This document shows, piece after piece, positions 43,084 to 51,705 of a DNA stretch of 64,000 nt (positions within the stretch are counted from its first letter, which is position 1; the number at the start of each line of letters is the position of its first letter). The notes beneath the pieces were generated by a model. It was not told the origin of the DNA. It made no database searches and saw only the letters and a list, made by a program, of their open reading frames with translations. This DNA comes from Brevibacillus formosus (GTDB lineage: Bacteria; Bacillota; Bacilli; Brevibacillales; Brevibacillaceae): the NCBI RefSeq assembly GCF_003013405.1, contig NZ_PXZL01000004.1, positions 1 to 64,000 on the forward strand, in the 5' to 3' direction. The position numbers and the translations under genes are program-made.

Positions 43084-43728
43084 ATGCGACTGCGTAACAT
43101 TCCAGGTGCCGAAGCGGCCCTGAGAGAATATCCGACGTTCGTAGACAATCCCCTTTCCTATAAAGGAAATTGGAAGGAACGCTTCGGGAATAACAATCCG
43201 ATTCATGTGGAGATCGGCTGTGGAAAAGGACGTTTCATTAATACATTGGCCGAGCGTCATCCTGACATCAATTTCATTGCGGTTGAACTGAAGGCGGAGG
43301 TCGTTCTGCGCGCTGTTCAGCGTACGGAGTACAAAGCTGTTCCGAATCTGGCTTTTGTCCAGTACGATGCTTCCAAGTTGACCGACTTGTTTGCCGATCA
43401 CGAAATTTCTCGCATCTATCTGAACTTTAGTGATCCGTGGCCAAAAACCCGTCATGCGAAACGTCGTCTGACTTACAAAAGCTTCTTGAACACCTATCGC
43501 CAGGTGCTTGTGGCAGACGGTGAGATCCATATGAAGACAGACAACGAAAACCTTTTTGAGTTTTCACTCAACCAATTCGCTGCGGAGCGCTTCCAGATGC
43601 GCAATATCACCTTTGACCTGCACCAGTCCAAGCTGGCGGCAGATAATGTAATGACGGAGTACGAGGAGCGCTTTTCTTCTCGTGGGCAGCGCATTTATCG
43701 GGTGGAAGCGAGCTGTGTGATTAAGTAG
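43084..43728 (+). CDS. trmB: tRNA (guanine-46-N7)-methyltransferase
   Basis: A 214-residue SAM-dependent enzyme placing m7G at position 46 of tRNA. It has the SAM motif PIHVEIGCGKGRFI near 42-55, FIAVELKAEV, and the TrmB signature LNFSDPWPKTRHAKRRL followed by HMKTDNENLFEFSL. Full length. Start ATG at 43084 with AGGAGG at ideal spacing. Monocistronic as far as visible; a palindromic repeat follows 37 bp after the stop. Confidence 0.95.
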   Translation: MRLRNIPGAEAALREYPTFVDNPLSYKGNWKERFGNNNPIHVEIGCGKGRFINTLAERHPDINFIAVELKAEVVLRAVQRTEYKAVPNLAFVQYDASKLTDLFADHEISRIYLNFSDPWPKTRHAKRRLTYKSFLNTYRQVLVADGEIHMKTDNENLFEFSLNQFAAERFQMRNITFDLHQSKLAADNVMTEYEERFSSRGQRIYRVEASCVIK

Positions 43729-43765
43729 GCTTAAAATCCTTTTGGTTTGAGTCAACATAGGGGAG

Positions 43766-43977
43766 GAGAAGAAAAAGCACAGTTCTCTTCGACTCTGACA
43801 CCCCCGCAATGGGGATTCACTGTCCGTCTCCATTTCAAAAAGGGGACCGTCGAGCCAAAGCCACCCTACGGGCGGAAGTTTCTCAAGGAAGAAGTGTTCG
43901 ACAAGCGTGGTCCCCTTTTTGAAGTTCCGACTGGGTGGGGGTTGTCAAGGTCTGCGAGCCCTGCGCTTTTTCTTCTC
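43766..43977 (+). repeat. Large nested palindromic repeat, copy 3 of 3
   Basis: Outer perfect 13-bp arms at 43766-43778 and 43965-43977; a middle pairing at 43796-43805 with 43937-43947; inner perfect 14-bp arms at 43835-43848 and 43909-43922. The core at 43801-43825 reads CCCCGCAATGGGG then ATTCACTGTCC, matching copy 2 closely. Arms show no sequence similarity to copies 1 and 2. With the terminator that follows, it fills the gap between trmB and the response-regulator gene. Confidence 0.8.
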
Positions 43978-44033
43978 ACCAGCTTTCAGTGGTTCATCGA
44001 AACCTTCTAAATACTTATCAAATCATAAGTACA

Positions 44034-44092
44034 AAAAAACCTCCACGCTCTCAAGTAGGCCTGTACCTTACTTGCGAACGCGGAGGTTTTTT
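44034..44092. terminator. Bidirectional terminator with inner stem
   Basis: AAAAAACCTCC-CG pairs with CG-CGGAGGTTTTTT. An inner stem CAAGTAGG/CCTTACTTG lies within. It overlaps the stop codon of the response-regulator gene. Confidence 0.88.
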
Positions 44093-44789
44093 ATTCTTTT
44101 TGCCGCCCGACGCTCTTGTATACGCGTTCTGGACGGCCGACGACACCGTACGAAAGGTCTGCGATGGCGTCTCCTTTGGCTACCAAATATTCGAGGTATC
44201 GCCTTGCTGTTGAACGGCTAATGCCTGTTTCTTTGCTGACCAAATCCGTCGTAGCCTCCTGGGTCTGCATGAGAAAGCCAGAAATTTTGTCCAGCGTGAT
44301 TTGATCAATTCCTTTGACTGCCCTTGTCTCGGTTGTCTTTTTTTGGCCAGTCCGGGAAATAAGCTCATCGATTTGGGCTTGGCTGATCTGATCAGTGTCT
44401 TTTTTCCAATCACTCACCTTTTGCCTGAACTCCTGATAATTCCGTAACGTTTGTTGCAGGCGTGCAAAGATAAGCGGCTTGGTAATAAAATCGAATACGC
44501 CATAGCGGATCGCCTCTACAACCGCATCTACTTCTTTGGCCGCTGTCAGCATGATGACATCCGTTGTAGGGAACTGCTCCTTTATGATCGACAAAAAATC
44601 GAGGCCGTCCATATCCGGAAAATAAATGTCGAGCAACACGAGATCAGGTTGCAAAACTTCCATTTGGTCCTTGGCCTCTTGCCCATTCGTGGCAATGCCA
44701 ATCACCTCGTATCCCTCTACTTTTTCCACGAAGCGTCGGTTTACCTCTGCGATTCTCAGGTCGTCTTCAATAATGAGTACCCGTATCAT
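44091..44789 (-). CDS. Response regulator of the CitB/DcuR family
   Basis: A 232-residue regulator. Receiver domain residues 1-120 hold the acidic pocket IIEDD (D9-D10), phospho-acceptor D54 in LLDIYFPDMDGL, and KPL near 108. The C-terminal DNA-binding part has the helix-turn-helix SKETGISRSTARRYLEYLV, typical of CitT/MalR/DcuR proteins that respond to citrate or C4-dicarboxylates. Its start overlaps the kinase gene by 23 bp. The citrate-type transporter upstream is the obvious target. Confidence 0.92.
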   Translation of the reverse strand: MIRVLIIEDDLRIAEVNRRFVEKVEGYEVIGIATNGQEAKDQMEVLQPDLVLLDIYFPDMDGLDFLSIIKEQFPTTDVIMLTAAKEVDAVVEAIRYGVFDFITKPLIFARLQQTLRNYQEFRQKVSDWKKDTDQISQAQIDELISRTGQKKTTETRAVKGIDQITLDKISGFLMQTQEATTDLVSKETGISRSTARRYLEYLVAKGDAIADLSYGVVGRPERVYKSVGRQKE

Positions 44790-46398
44790 CTAGTACGGCC
44801 TCCTTCCGTTCTGCCGTGCGTGCATCCTTTGGGATCGTCACAGTAAAAATCGTTCCGCCTACCGGATTCCCCGTATGCGTAATATTGCCGTGTACATGTA
44901 AAACAGCTTGCTTGACTAAGTGCAGACCGTAGCCATGATTCGGCTGTTGTTTGGTAGAGAAGCCCAGCTCAAAGATGCGTTCAGCATTTTCTTCGGAGAT
45001 GCCTGGCCCCAGGTCCTCCACTTCTATGAGTAAGACCTCTTCCATATTGAGCAAAAAGATCGTGATTTCTGGTGCAATTGCACCTGGAGCTTTTACAGCG
45101 TCCATCGCATTATCTATCAAATTGCCGAGAATGACAATTAGCTGTGAGCGATCAATCGAGGCAGGAATGTCACGGAAGTTGCTTTCCGGATCTATTTTCA
45201 ATTCCACCTTGCGTTCGTTGGCTTGATTCAGCTTCCCGAGCAACAAGCCACCTATCAGTGGGTCGGGGACTTCTTGCATAATAAACGTCGTATTGTGGAC
45301 ATGCACATTCAGCTCAGAAGAAATCGTTTCAATAGCTTCCTGATACGATTCAAGCTGGATGAGTCCCGATATGAGATGCAGTTTGTTGGAATACTCATGC
45401 GTCTGAGAACGAAGAACTTCCGCATACTCCTTCACACGTGACAGCTCCTGTGTGACCTCGAACAGCTCGGACCGATTGCGAAAGCTCGCTACCGCGCCCA
45501 TAACATGACGCTCCTTATCCATAATCGGGACCCGGTTCACGACTAATACATGCTCGTCCACATTCGTTTCGCGGTCAAATTCGGCTTTCCCAGTCTCAAT
45601 CACCTCATGAAGGCCTAGTGAACGAACCAGCTCGTCCTGTTTGTCCATGATCCTGTCTTTATCCTTCGCTTGCCCTAGCATCTGGAGAGCAGTCTGATTC
45701 GCGAGCGTGATCGCTCCTTCCTTATTGACGGCCACAATGCCTTCGCGAATCGATTCCAGCACGGCTTGATTTTCCTGATACAATCGCCCAATTTGTTCAG
45801 GCTCCAAACCAAATATGGCTTTCTTTACATTCTGTGAAAGAATGAGCGTAGCCACCACACCCAAAAGCAAGGTGACGATGCCGATAACGAAGATTCGATT
45901 GCGATACGATTCGATCGTTTCATTAATATCCTCAAATAAAAAGCCGACAGAAACGACCCCCATCACCTTTCCTTCCTCATCATAGATCGGTGTTTTTCCT
46001 CTAAGTCCGGGGCCAAGCGAACCGACTGTCTCAGAGATGATGGATTGCCCCTCAAATACTGCCTCATTGTCGCCTCCCACCATCTTTTTGCCAATCTGCT
46101 CTGGATCAGGATGGGAATAGCGGATGCTTTGCAAATTTCCTACGGTTATAAAAGCCGCATTCGTGTCCAAGCGTATTTTTTCCACGATTGGATTGATAAT
46201 CTTGGCAGGATCTTCTGCGTCAAACGCCTGTTTGATCTCAGACATCTGCGCAACGGTCTTGGCAGTATGCAGTGCACGCGTCCCAATCTCATGCTCCAAA
46301 ACGCCCGCCAGCATCTGTTCAAACATCGTACCGAGTATGACAATCACACCAAAAAGGAGCGAGCAAATAATCAACATCAGCTTGCTGTGAAAACGCAC
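44767..46398 (-). CDS. Sensor histidine kinase of the CitA/DcuS family
   Basis: A ~543-residue membrane kinase. Two helices (~5-30 and ~165-190) flank a periplasmic-type sensor domain with RYSHPDPEQIGKKM and GVVSVGFLFEDI, typical of the PAS-like citrate/dicarboxylate sensors. A cytoplasmic PAS domain follows, then the H-box RSQTHEYSNKLHLISGLIQLES and an HATPase domain with NLIDNAMDA and GPGISEENAERIFELGFSTK. Start GTG at 46398 with GAGGAGGG. A TACAAT box at 46421-46426 is a possible -10. Confidence 0.92.
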   Translation of the reverse strand: MRFHSKLMLIICSLLFGVIVILGTMFEQMLAGVLEHEIGTRALHTAKTVAQMSEIKQAFDAEDPAKIINPIVEKIRLDTNAAFITVGNLQSIRYSHPDPEQIGKKMVGGDNEAVFEGQSIISETVGSLGPGLRGKTPIYDEEGKVMGVVSVGFLFEDINETIESYRNRIFVIGIVTLLLGVVATLILSQNVKKAIFGLEPEQIGRLYQENQAVLESIREGIVAVNKEGAITLANQTALQMLGQAKDKDRIMDKQDELVRSLGLHEVIETGKAEFDRETNVDEHVLVVNRVPIMDKERHVMGAVASFRNRSELFEVTQELSRVKEYAEVLRSQTHEYSNKLHLISGLIQLESYQEAIETISSELNVHVHNTTFIMQEVPDPLIGGLLLGKLNQANERKVELKIDPESNFRDIPASIDRSQLIVILGNLIDNAMDAVKAPGAIAPEITIFLLNMEEVLLIEVEDLGPGISEENAERIFELGFSTKQQPNHGYGLHLVKQAVLHVHGNITHTGNPVGGTIFTVTIPKDARTAERKEAVLDDTGTHY

Positions 46399-46446
46399 AT
46401 CGTTCCCTCCTCTTCTTCTCATTGTATCTCATTTCGCGCGATGACG

Positions 46447-46476
46447 AAAAAGAGGCCATGCGCAGGCCTCTTTTTT
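46447..46476. terminator. Terminator between the transporter and kinase genes
   Basis: AAAAAGAGGCC pairs with GGCCTCTTTTT around a 7-nt loop. It ends the transporter transcript, so the kinase-regulator pair is mostly a separate unit. Confidence 0.88.
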
Positions 46477-46500
46477 AATTTCTTCCTTCTTATAGTTTGA

Positions 46501-47808
46501 CTAGAATGAGATGACTCCGGTAAGAAGAGCAAGCGCAATCATTACGATCGATGTTCCAAACGCCCATTTCAGGACGAATTTTTGGGTTTCCGCGTAATCG
46601 ACCCCAACCATTCCGATCAACAGGTACTGTGCTGCAAACAACGGGCTGAGTACGTGCAGCGGTTGACCCAGGATGGAAGCGCGACCAATTTCCGCCGGAT
46701 CGATTCCGTAAGCGGCTGCTGCATTCGCCAAGATTGGAACGATCCCGAAGTAATACGCATCGTTCGACATGAAATACGTGAATGGCATGCTTGTCAGCGC
46801 TACGAGTAGAGGCATATGGGAACCAAGTGAATCCGGAATCCAAGAAACGAGTGTGCTCGCCATCGCATCGATCATTTTCGTTTCAGTCAGGATGCCTGTA
46901 AAGATTCCCGCAGCGAAAACCATGGACACGGTAGCTAGTGCGTTAGCTGCGTGGGCTGCAATCCGTTCTTTCTGATCTTGCATTTTCGGGTAGTTCATAA
47001 ACAGGGCAATGGCAAAAGCGAGCATGAACATCGTCGGCAGCGGCAAAAAGCTCGTAATCAGACCTACCATCAGGGCTGCGGTCAACAACAGATTGAACCA
47101 GATCAAGCGCGGACGTTTCAGCGTAGCAGCCTCATCTGTCGCCGCTACTTCTTGTCCTGCAAGCGATTTCAAATCTTGATCTGGTATCTCAATAATCCCC
47201 AGACGCTTACGCTCTTGTTTGCCCAAAATACAGGCTACGATCATCACCCAAGCAATTCCGCCAATCATCGCAGGAATAACAGGGACAAAAATCTCGGAAA
47301 CATCCATATGGAGTACACTCATGACCCGTGCTGTCGGTCCACCCCAAGGCGTCATGTTCATGACACCGAGTGCGAGCATCGGCATGACTGCCAAAATCAT
47401 CGGTTTGATTCCCAGCTTGCGATACAAAGGCAGCATCGCGGTAACGGTAATCATATAAGTCGTTGTTCCATCTCCATCCAGTGCGACCAAGGTAGCGAGA
47501 ATCGCTGTACCTACAATCACCTTTAGTGGGTCACCCTTCACCATTTTCACGATTCTTTTAATTAATGGATCAAACAGACCTGCATCCATCATAACTCCAA
47601 AGTACAGAATGGCGAACAACAGCATAATGCCCGTAGGTGCAATTTTCTTGATGCCTGCAAGCATCATATCGCCAATTTCTGAACCAAATCCGCTAATCAA
47701 CGCAAAAACAACAGGAACAACAATCAAAGCAACCAATGCTGAAAGCCGTCTCGACATAATCAAGTACATGAAAACGGCTACCATGAGAAATCCCAGTAAT
47801 GCCAGCAT
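46501..47808 (-). CDS. CitMHS-family citrate/divalent-metal transporter
   Basis: A 435-residue secondary transporter with about 12 membrane helices. Family landmarks include LVALDGDGTTTYMITVTAMLPLYRKLGI near 108-135, MNMTPWGGPTARVMSVL near 160, and MSNDAYYFGIVPILA near 355. Members such as Bacillus CitM and CitH bring in citrate complexed with Mg2+, Ca2+ or other divalent cations; the metal preference cannot be read here. A probable cre site lies between its promoter and start, suggesting carbon catabolite repression, and the downstream two-component system probably induces it. Confidence 0.92.
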   Translation of the reverse strand: MLALLGFLMVAVFMYLIMSRRLSALVALIVVPVVFALISGFGSEIGDMMLAGIKKIAPTGIMLLFAILYFGVMMDAGLFDPLIKRIVKMVKGDPLKVIVGTAILATLVALDGDGTTTYMITVTAMLPLYRKLGIKPMILAVMPMLALGVMNMTPWGGPTARVMSVLHMDVSEIFVPVIPAMIGGIAWVMIVACILGKQERKRLGIIEIPDQDLKSLAGQEVAATDEAATLKRPRLIWFNLLLTAALMVGLITSFLPLPTMFMLAFAIALFMNYPKMQDQKERIAAHAANALATVSMVFAAGIFTGILTETKMIDAMASTLVSWIPDSLGSHMPLLVALTSMPFTYFMSNDAYYFGIVPILANAAAAYGIDPAEIGRASILGQPLHVLSPLFAAQYLLIGMVGVDYAETQKFVLKWAFGTSIVMIALALLTGVISF

Positions 47809-47827
47809 ACGCTAGTTCCCCCTTGCA

Positions 47828-47841
47828 AGAATGCGCTTTCA
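47828..47841 (-). promoter_or_regulatory. Probable CcpA (cre) site upstream of the citrate transporter
   Basis: The minus strand reads TGAAAGCGCATTCT, differing from the relaxed cre consensus at two positions. It lies downstream of the -10 box, in a roadblock position. Confidence 0.5.
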
Positions 47842-47853
47842 TAATGTGTTGCC

Positions 47854-47859
47854 ATTATA
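47854..47859 (-). promoter_or_regulatory. -10 box of the citrate transporter gene
   Basis: Perfect TATAAT on the minus strand, 45 bp before the ATG. The -35 (TTCGGA-like) is poor, as expected for an activator-dependent promoter. Confidence 0.55.
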
Positions 47860-47954
47860 ACAATGTTCGTAAAAATCCGAATAGAATATGCGCATAAACT
47901 GTTTTAACCGCATTTCTTCTATTAACATCATAAAAATCAAGGGAGAAAAGAAAA

Positions 47955-47978
47955 AGAACGGCACGAATCAGCCGTTCT
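47955..47978 (-). terminator. Terminator of the ABC transporter operon
   Basis: A perfect 8-bp stem AGAACGGC/GCCGTTCT with an 8-nt loop is followed on the minus strand by TTTTCTTTTC, 10 bp after the permease stop. Confidence 0.85.
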
Positions 47979-47988
47979 CTTGTTTTTC

Positions 47989-48858
47989 TTATACATCTCT
48001 CTTTTGAAACACCCGAATGGACAGCCCCAACGCCACGAGACCATAGAGAATGGAGTAGATGAGCATGGTAGTGCTCGGAGGAGAAGTCGTACCGAAAATT
48101 CCTTGCGAAGCAAAGGACAGCGGATCGTCAGCTGTATCAAATAGCGAGATCGTCATTTGCCTAAATAGCGAATCGGTTGGAAATACCAGACTGGAAATAA
48201 TCCCGATGTTCGTGAGTGAGCTGTTGCTAAAGGCAACACCAAGCTGCTCGATAAAGCCACCAATGAAGCTGATCCCGTACAGAATGATCAGGATAATCCC
48301 GCCCGTTACTGTTGTAGTCATACTGCTCAAGAGCATGGCTACACAGACAAGAATGATCGGCATACCTACGAAGAAAGCGGCTGCTTTCAGGATTTGGTCT
48401 CCTCCTACCTGAACAGCCAGCGCACCTCCGCCCACCCATTGGTTAATCGCCAAAAGTCCGAAGAACATCAGGAGTCCGTACAGCCCCAACATACTTGCCA
48501 ACCCGAAAAATTTCCCCAATACATATTTGTATCGAGGCAGTGCGCGGGCCAGCCACGTGTCGATTTGGTGGCTCTCGATTTCAGATGCGATGCTCCCAAC
48601 ACTGCTCAAAATCGCCAAGAGTGCCGTAATGACGGAGCCAAAGTACAAGCCCATCCCCAAGAGCTGCGTGGAAAAGAAGTTTTTTTGCAGCAATGCATCT
48701 GGACCTGCGTTTCCGAACGACGATTCCTTCATTTCCTTAATCGCATAGCCTGTTGCCAGTCCAAATAGCAGCAGGAAGGCCAGCGACATGATCAGCGTAA
48801 TCGTGAAAATACGCTTGGAGATCATTTCTCTATACGTGATTTTGATGATCGGCCACAT
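47989..48858 (-). CDS. ABC-2 type transporter permease
   Basis: A ~289-residue membrane protein with six predicted helices, starting MWPIIKITYREMISKRIFTITLIMSLAFLLLFGLATG, a typical ABC-2 permease N-terminus. The central region reads GSIASEIESHQIDTWLARALPRYKYVLGKF, the coupling-loop type sequence of these exporters. It works with the ATPase gene directly upstream, which it overlaps by 29 bp. Start at 48858 with AAGGAGGGGG. The substrate is unknown; relatives export peptides, antibiotics or lipids. Confidence 0.88.
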   Translation of the reverse strand: MWPIIKITYREMISKRIFTITLIMSLAFLLLFGLATGYAIKEMKESSFGNAGPDALLQKNFFSTQLLGMGLYFGSVITALLAILSSVGSIASEIESHQIDTWLARALPRYKYVLGKFFGLASMLGLYGLLMFFGLLAINQWVGGGALAVQVGGDQILKAAAFFVGMPIILVCVAMLLSSMTTTVTGGIILIILYGISFIGGFIEQLGVAFSNSSLTNIGIISSLVFPTDSLFRQMTISLFDTADDPLSFASQGIFGTTSPPSTTMLIYSILYGLVALGLSIRVFQKRDV

Positions 48859-49792
48859 GTCGTTCCCCCTCCTTTTTCTGCACCCAGTAGAGGAATACCT
48901 CTTCCAGTGAGTGCTGCTTGCGGACGACTTCATGTACTCCAGCCCCTGAAGCAATCAACTGTTGCAACAGAGCCGGTACCCGATTGTCCTGATCCAGCGT
49001 CATTAACCAAGTATCACGGTTTTCCCCTTGTCTGACAAGACGACTCTCTGTGACGAAGGAAGGAAGCTCGTTAGAAAAGCCTGCGCTATCCTTGTCCACT
49101 GTCAATTCAATTTGTGGTTGGACGGTGCTCAGCTTGCGCCAGTCGCCTTGTACGACCAGCTCACTGCGGTGAATGATCCCGACGTAGTTGCACACGCTCT
49201 CCATTTCACTCAGTAGATGACTGTTGAGAAAAACCGTCTTTCCTTGGTCACGCAGCCGCGCGATTAGCTCACGCACTTCTTTTCGCCCGATTGGGTCCAG
49301 TGCGGAGGTCGGCTCATCGAGAAAGATCAGCTCTGGATCGGCTAAGAGGGCGCAGGCAATCCCGATACGCTGCTGCATGCCTTTGGAAAAGCCCCGGATG
49401 CGTTCACGCTCGCGTCCAGCCATTCCGACCAGCTCAACGACATTTTTTATCACGGATTTGCTCTCGCGATGTGTTAATCCACACACCTCGGCATGATGCT
49501 CCAAGAGCTGCTGACCCGTCAACCAATCCGGATAGCGGAACAGCTCTGGCAAGTACCCTACCTTTTTTCGCGATTCTACACTGCCAATCGGCTGCCCAAG
49601 CATGACCGCTTTGCCATTCGTTGGGTGCAATAACCCGAGCATCGTCCTGACAAAGGTACTTTTACCCGCTCCATTTTGACCGAGGAAACCAAATACGGAG
49701 CCGCGCGGTACTTGTAGCGTAATATTTTTGCAGCCGGCTTGACCGTTATATTGCTTAGTCAACTCCCAGGTCTCTATCACATAGTCTGACAT
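48830..49792 (-). CDS. ABC transporter ATP-binding protein
   Basis: A 320-residue ATPase. Walker A is GFLGQNGAGKST near 35-46, the ABC signature is IRGFSKGMQQRIGIACAL near 140, Walker B is ELIFLDEPTSALDP, and the H-loop is LNSHLLSEME. The C-terminal ~90 residues after the NBD resemble the accessory domain of DrrA/BcrA-type drug or lantibiotic exporter subunits. It probably forms an exporter with the overlapping permease gene. It lies 90 bp after the anti-sigma gene, beyond a small hairpin, so it may be partly co-transcribed with the sigma operon. Confidence 0.9.
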   Translation of the reverse strand: MSDYVIETWELTKQYNGQAGCKNITLQVPRGSVFGFLGQNGAGKSTFVRTMLGLLHPTNGKAVMLGQPIGSVESRKKVGYLPELFRYPDWLTGQQLLEHHAEVCGLTHRESKSVIKNVVELVGMAGRERERIRGFSKGMQQRIGIACALLADPELIFLDEPTSALDPIGRKEVRELIARLRDQGKTVFLNSHLLSEMESVCNYVGIIHRSELVVQGDWRKLSTVQPQIELTVDKDSAGFSNELPSFVTESRLVRQGENRDTWLMTLDQDNRVPALLQQLIASGAGVHEVVRKQHSLEEVFLYWVQKKEGERHVADHQNHV

Positions 49793-49829
49793 CGCTTACC
49801 TCACTTTCCCCATTGCAAAACGGGACAAA

Positions 49830-49860
49830 GCAGAGCCCTCCTTCTTCAGGAAAACTCTGC
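49830..49860 (-). terminator. Weak terminator between the anti-sigma and ABC genes
   Basis: GCAGAG/CTCTGC with an inner CCT/AGG pairing, followed on the minus strand by TTTGTCCCGTTTTG. The short stem and interrupted T-run suggest partial read-through. Confidence 0.5.
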
Positions 49861-49882
49861 GAATACCCCATTATTTGTTTAC

Positions 49883-51058
49883 TTATTTCAGCCGATTTGC
49901 AAAATCCAACAGCCCATCTGCGCTCTTTTCACTGCCTTCCAGCATGTGAATCTGTCCATCCTGCTGCCACATCAGATGCGCATTGTATTTACCTGTGATC
50001 AGCATTCCGTTTTGACCATTCACTTTTACTTCCTTCATCTTGCTCTCGCCGTCTGCCATGTATGGTACCGGGAGTGTATGCTGCCAGTCTTCGATGCTAA
50101 TCATCTGCTTTTTCACTTGATCCGGAATGAACGGCAGGGCCAAGAGTGTCTCACGAAGCTGTGCCAGATCGACTCCCTCTGGTGCGCTTAGCTCAGGAGC
50201 GCCTACGACAAAGTAGCTAATATTATCTTTTCCGACAAGCATCCTGACCTGCTGCATCTGTGGAATCTTCAAGGAGAAGCGTTTGCCACTCAGTTTTTCA
50301 TCAAAGCGCGCCTCTACTTGCAATTGCGCCAGTAGCTTGTTTGCACGATCGGCATCGATCTCCATGTGCATGGTAAAAGGAGATTGGATGTCTACACTAT
50401 CCACCGTGACGTCCTGCGGCAGCTGTGGCAGCTTCACGCCAGCCTTTTCAGCGGATTCCTTGTTGTTGTAATAGTAGCTTCTTTGCTCAAGTTTCTCTTT
50501 ATCGTTTTTATCCATCCAGATTTTTCCGATACCAGGCAGTTCCGTCTCGCCCCAATTGCCGTTTGCGATCCATTGCTCCAGCTCTTGCATATCTTCTTGC
50601 GTCACTTTGACGAATTCAACTTTATCCATGCGGAAAATGGACAGAAAATCGTTCGCTGCTGCTTGTACTTGGGGGAAAGACAGGGACACAGCCAATACTG
50701 CTGCTGCCGAAGCACCTGTCACCCATCTTTTTGTTTGCTTGTTCATCTGATTCCAGCTCCTTCTGATTGTTGCTCGTTTTGTTATCGTTTGTCTTTCTTG
50801 TGCATATGTGTCAGTCGTTTTCTCGATGGATTGCGAAAATCGCTGCCACGCTGCTTCCGTATTGACCCTCACATCGTGTGTCTCGGAAAAAGCATGCTCC
50901 ATCTTCTCACGTGTCCAGCTATCCAGCGCGGATAGTTCATCCAGCTGTGTACGGCAGGTTTCACAGTACTCCAGATGAAGCAGGAATTGCTTACTTTCTT
51001 TTGAACTGCACTCACCGTCCAAGAACGCCTGGACAAAGCCTGTATCGGCACATTTCAT
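49883..51058 (-). CDS. Transmembrane anti-sigma factor with zinc-finger domain
   Basis: A 391-residue membrane protein. The N-terminal zinc-binding anti-sigma domain shows HLEYCETC (H-x3-C-x2-C) near 28-35. One helix (WVTGASAAAVLAVSLSFPQVQA, about 110-132) follows, and then a ~260-residue extracytoplasmic domain that could sense an envelope signal. Its start overlaps the stop of the ECF sigma gene as ATGA, the classical coupling of sigma and anti-sigma. Release probably involves regulated proteolysis, but that cannot be seen here. Confidence 0.88.
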   Translation of the reverse strand: MKCADTGFVQAFLDGECSSKESKQFLLHLEYCETCRTQLDELSALDSWTREKMEHAFSETHDVRVNTEAAWQRFSQSIEKTTDTYAQERQTITKRATIRRSWNQMNKQTKRWVTGASAAAVLAVSLSFPQVQAAANDFLSIFRMDKVEFVKVTQEDMQELEQWIANGNWGETELPGIGKIWMDKNDKEKLEQRSYYYNNKESAEKAGVKLPQLPQDVTVDSVDIQSPFTMHMEIDADRANKLLAQLQVEARFDEKLSGKRFSLKIPQMQQVRMLVGKDNISYFVVGAPELSAPEGVDLAQLRETLLALPFIPDQVKKQMISIEDWQHTLPVPYMADGESKMKEVKVNGQNGMLITGKYNAHLMWQQDGQIHMLEGSEKSADGLLDFANRLK

Positions 51059-51603
51059 TCTTCTTCCCCCCTCATCCGGCCATAGATGGTACGAAATTTA
51101 CTTTTCGCTCTCGCAAGGAGTGTTCCCACCGAGCTAATCTGCGTACCAGTCGCTTTCGCCAACTCCGCATAAGGAAATCCGGAATATTTCATGACCAGCA
51201 AGGTCCGTTCCCGCTCGTCTAGCTCCTCTAGCACATCGCGGACGATACTCTGGGACTCTTTTGCAAGCCACATCTCTTCTGTAGAAGGACTGACGTGTTC
51301 TTGCTCGGATGCACTTCGCTCTTGTCTTGCGTACCGGCGTTTTTCTGAACGAAGATAATTGTACGCTGCGTAGAGTGCGGACTTGGACAGCCATGCCGGG
51401 ATATGTTCGATCACCGAGCGATCCGTATGGTAAAAGGAGAGAAATACATCCTGGGCAATATCTTCTGCCGTTTGTTGATCTTTCACAATTCGCATGATCT
51501 GTCGGACCACAAACGGATAATAGGTCGTAAACAATTGTTGAAAGGAATCTGTATGATCCTCTACTCGAGCATGGTTCATCACCAGGTTTGCTTGCACCTC
51601 CAC
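51055..51603 (-). CDS. ECF sigma factor
   Basis: A 182-residue sigma-70 family factor. Region 2 reads FVVRQIMRIVKDQQTAEDIAQDVFLSFYH near 30-58. Region 4 reads LDERERTLLVMKYSGFPYAELAKATGTQISSVGTLLARAKSKFR near 130-172, with the helix-turn-helix in the second part. GTG start with GGAGG eight bases upstream. It is paired with the overlapping anti-sigma gene. No self-like ECF promoter (GAAAC-N16-CGT) is visible upstream, so whether it recognises the ECF-type sites at 26216 and 60716 is open. Confidence 0.9.
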   Translation of the reverse strand: MEVQANLVMNHARVEDHTDSFQQLFTTYYPFVVRQIMRIVKDQQTAEDIAQDVFLSFYHTDRSVIEHIPAWLSKSALYAAYNYLRSEKRRYARQERSASEQEHVSPSTEEMWLAKESQSIVRDVLEELDERERTLLVMKYSGFPYAELAKATGTQISSVGTLLARAKSKFRTIYGRMRGEEE

Positions 51604-51705
51604 TGGAATTCCTCCTTCCTGCGTGCGCCATTGACAAATGCCTCTACTGCTTCGTTCATCTAATAGAAACCGCCAAGGCGATTTTTGTGACAGGAAGAAT
51701 GAAAA

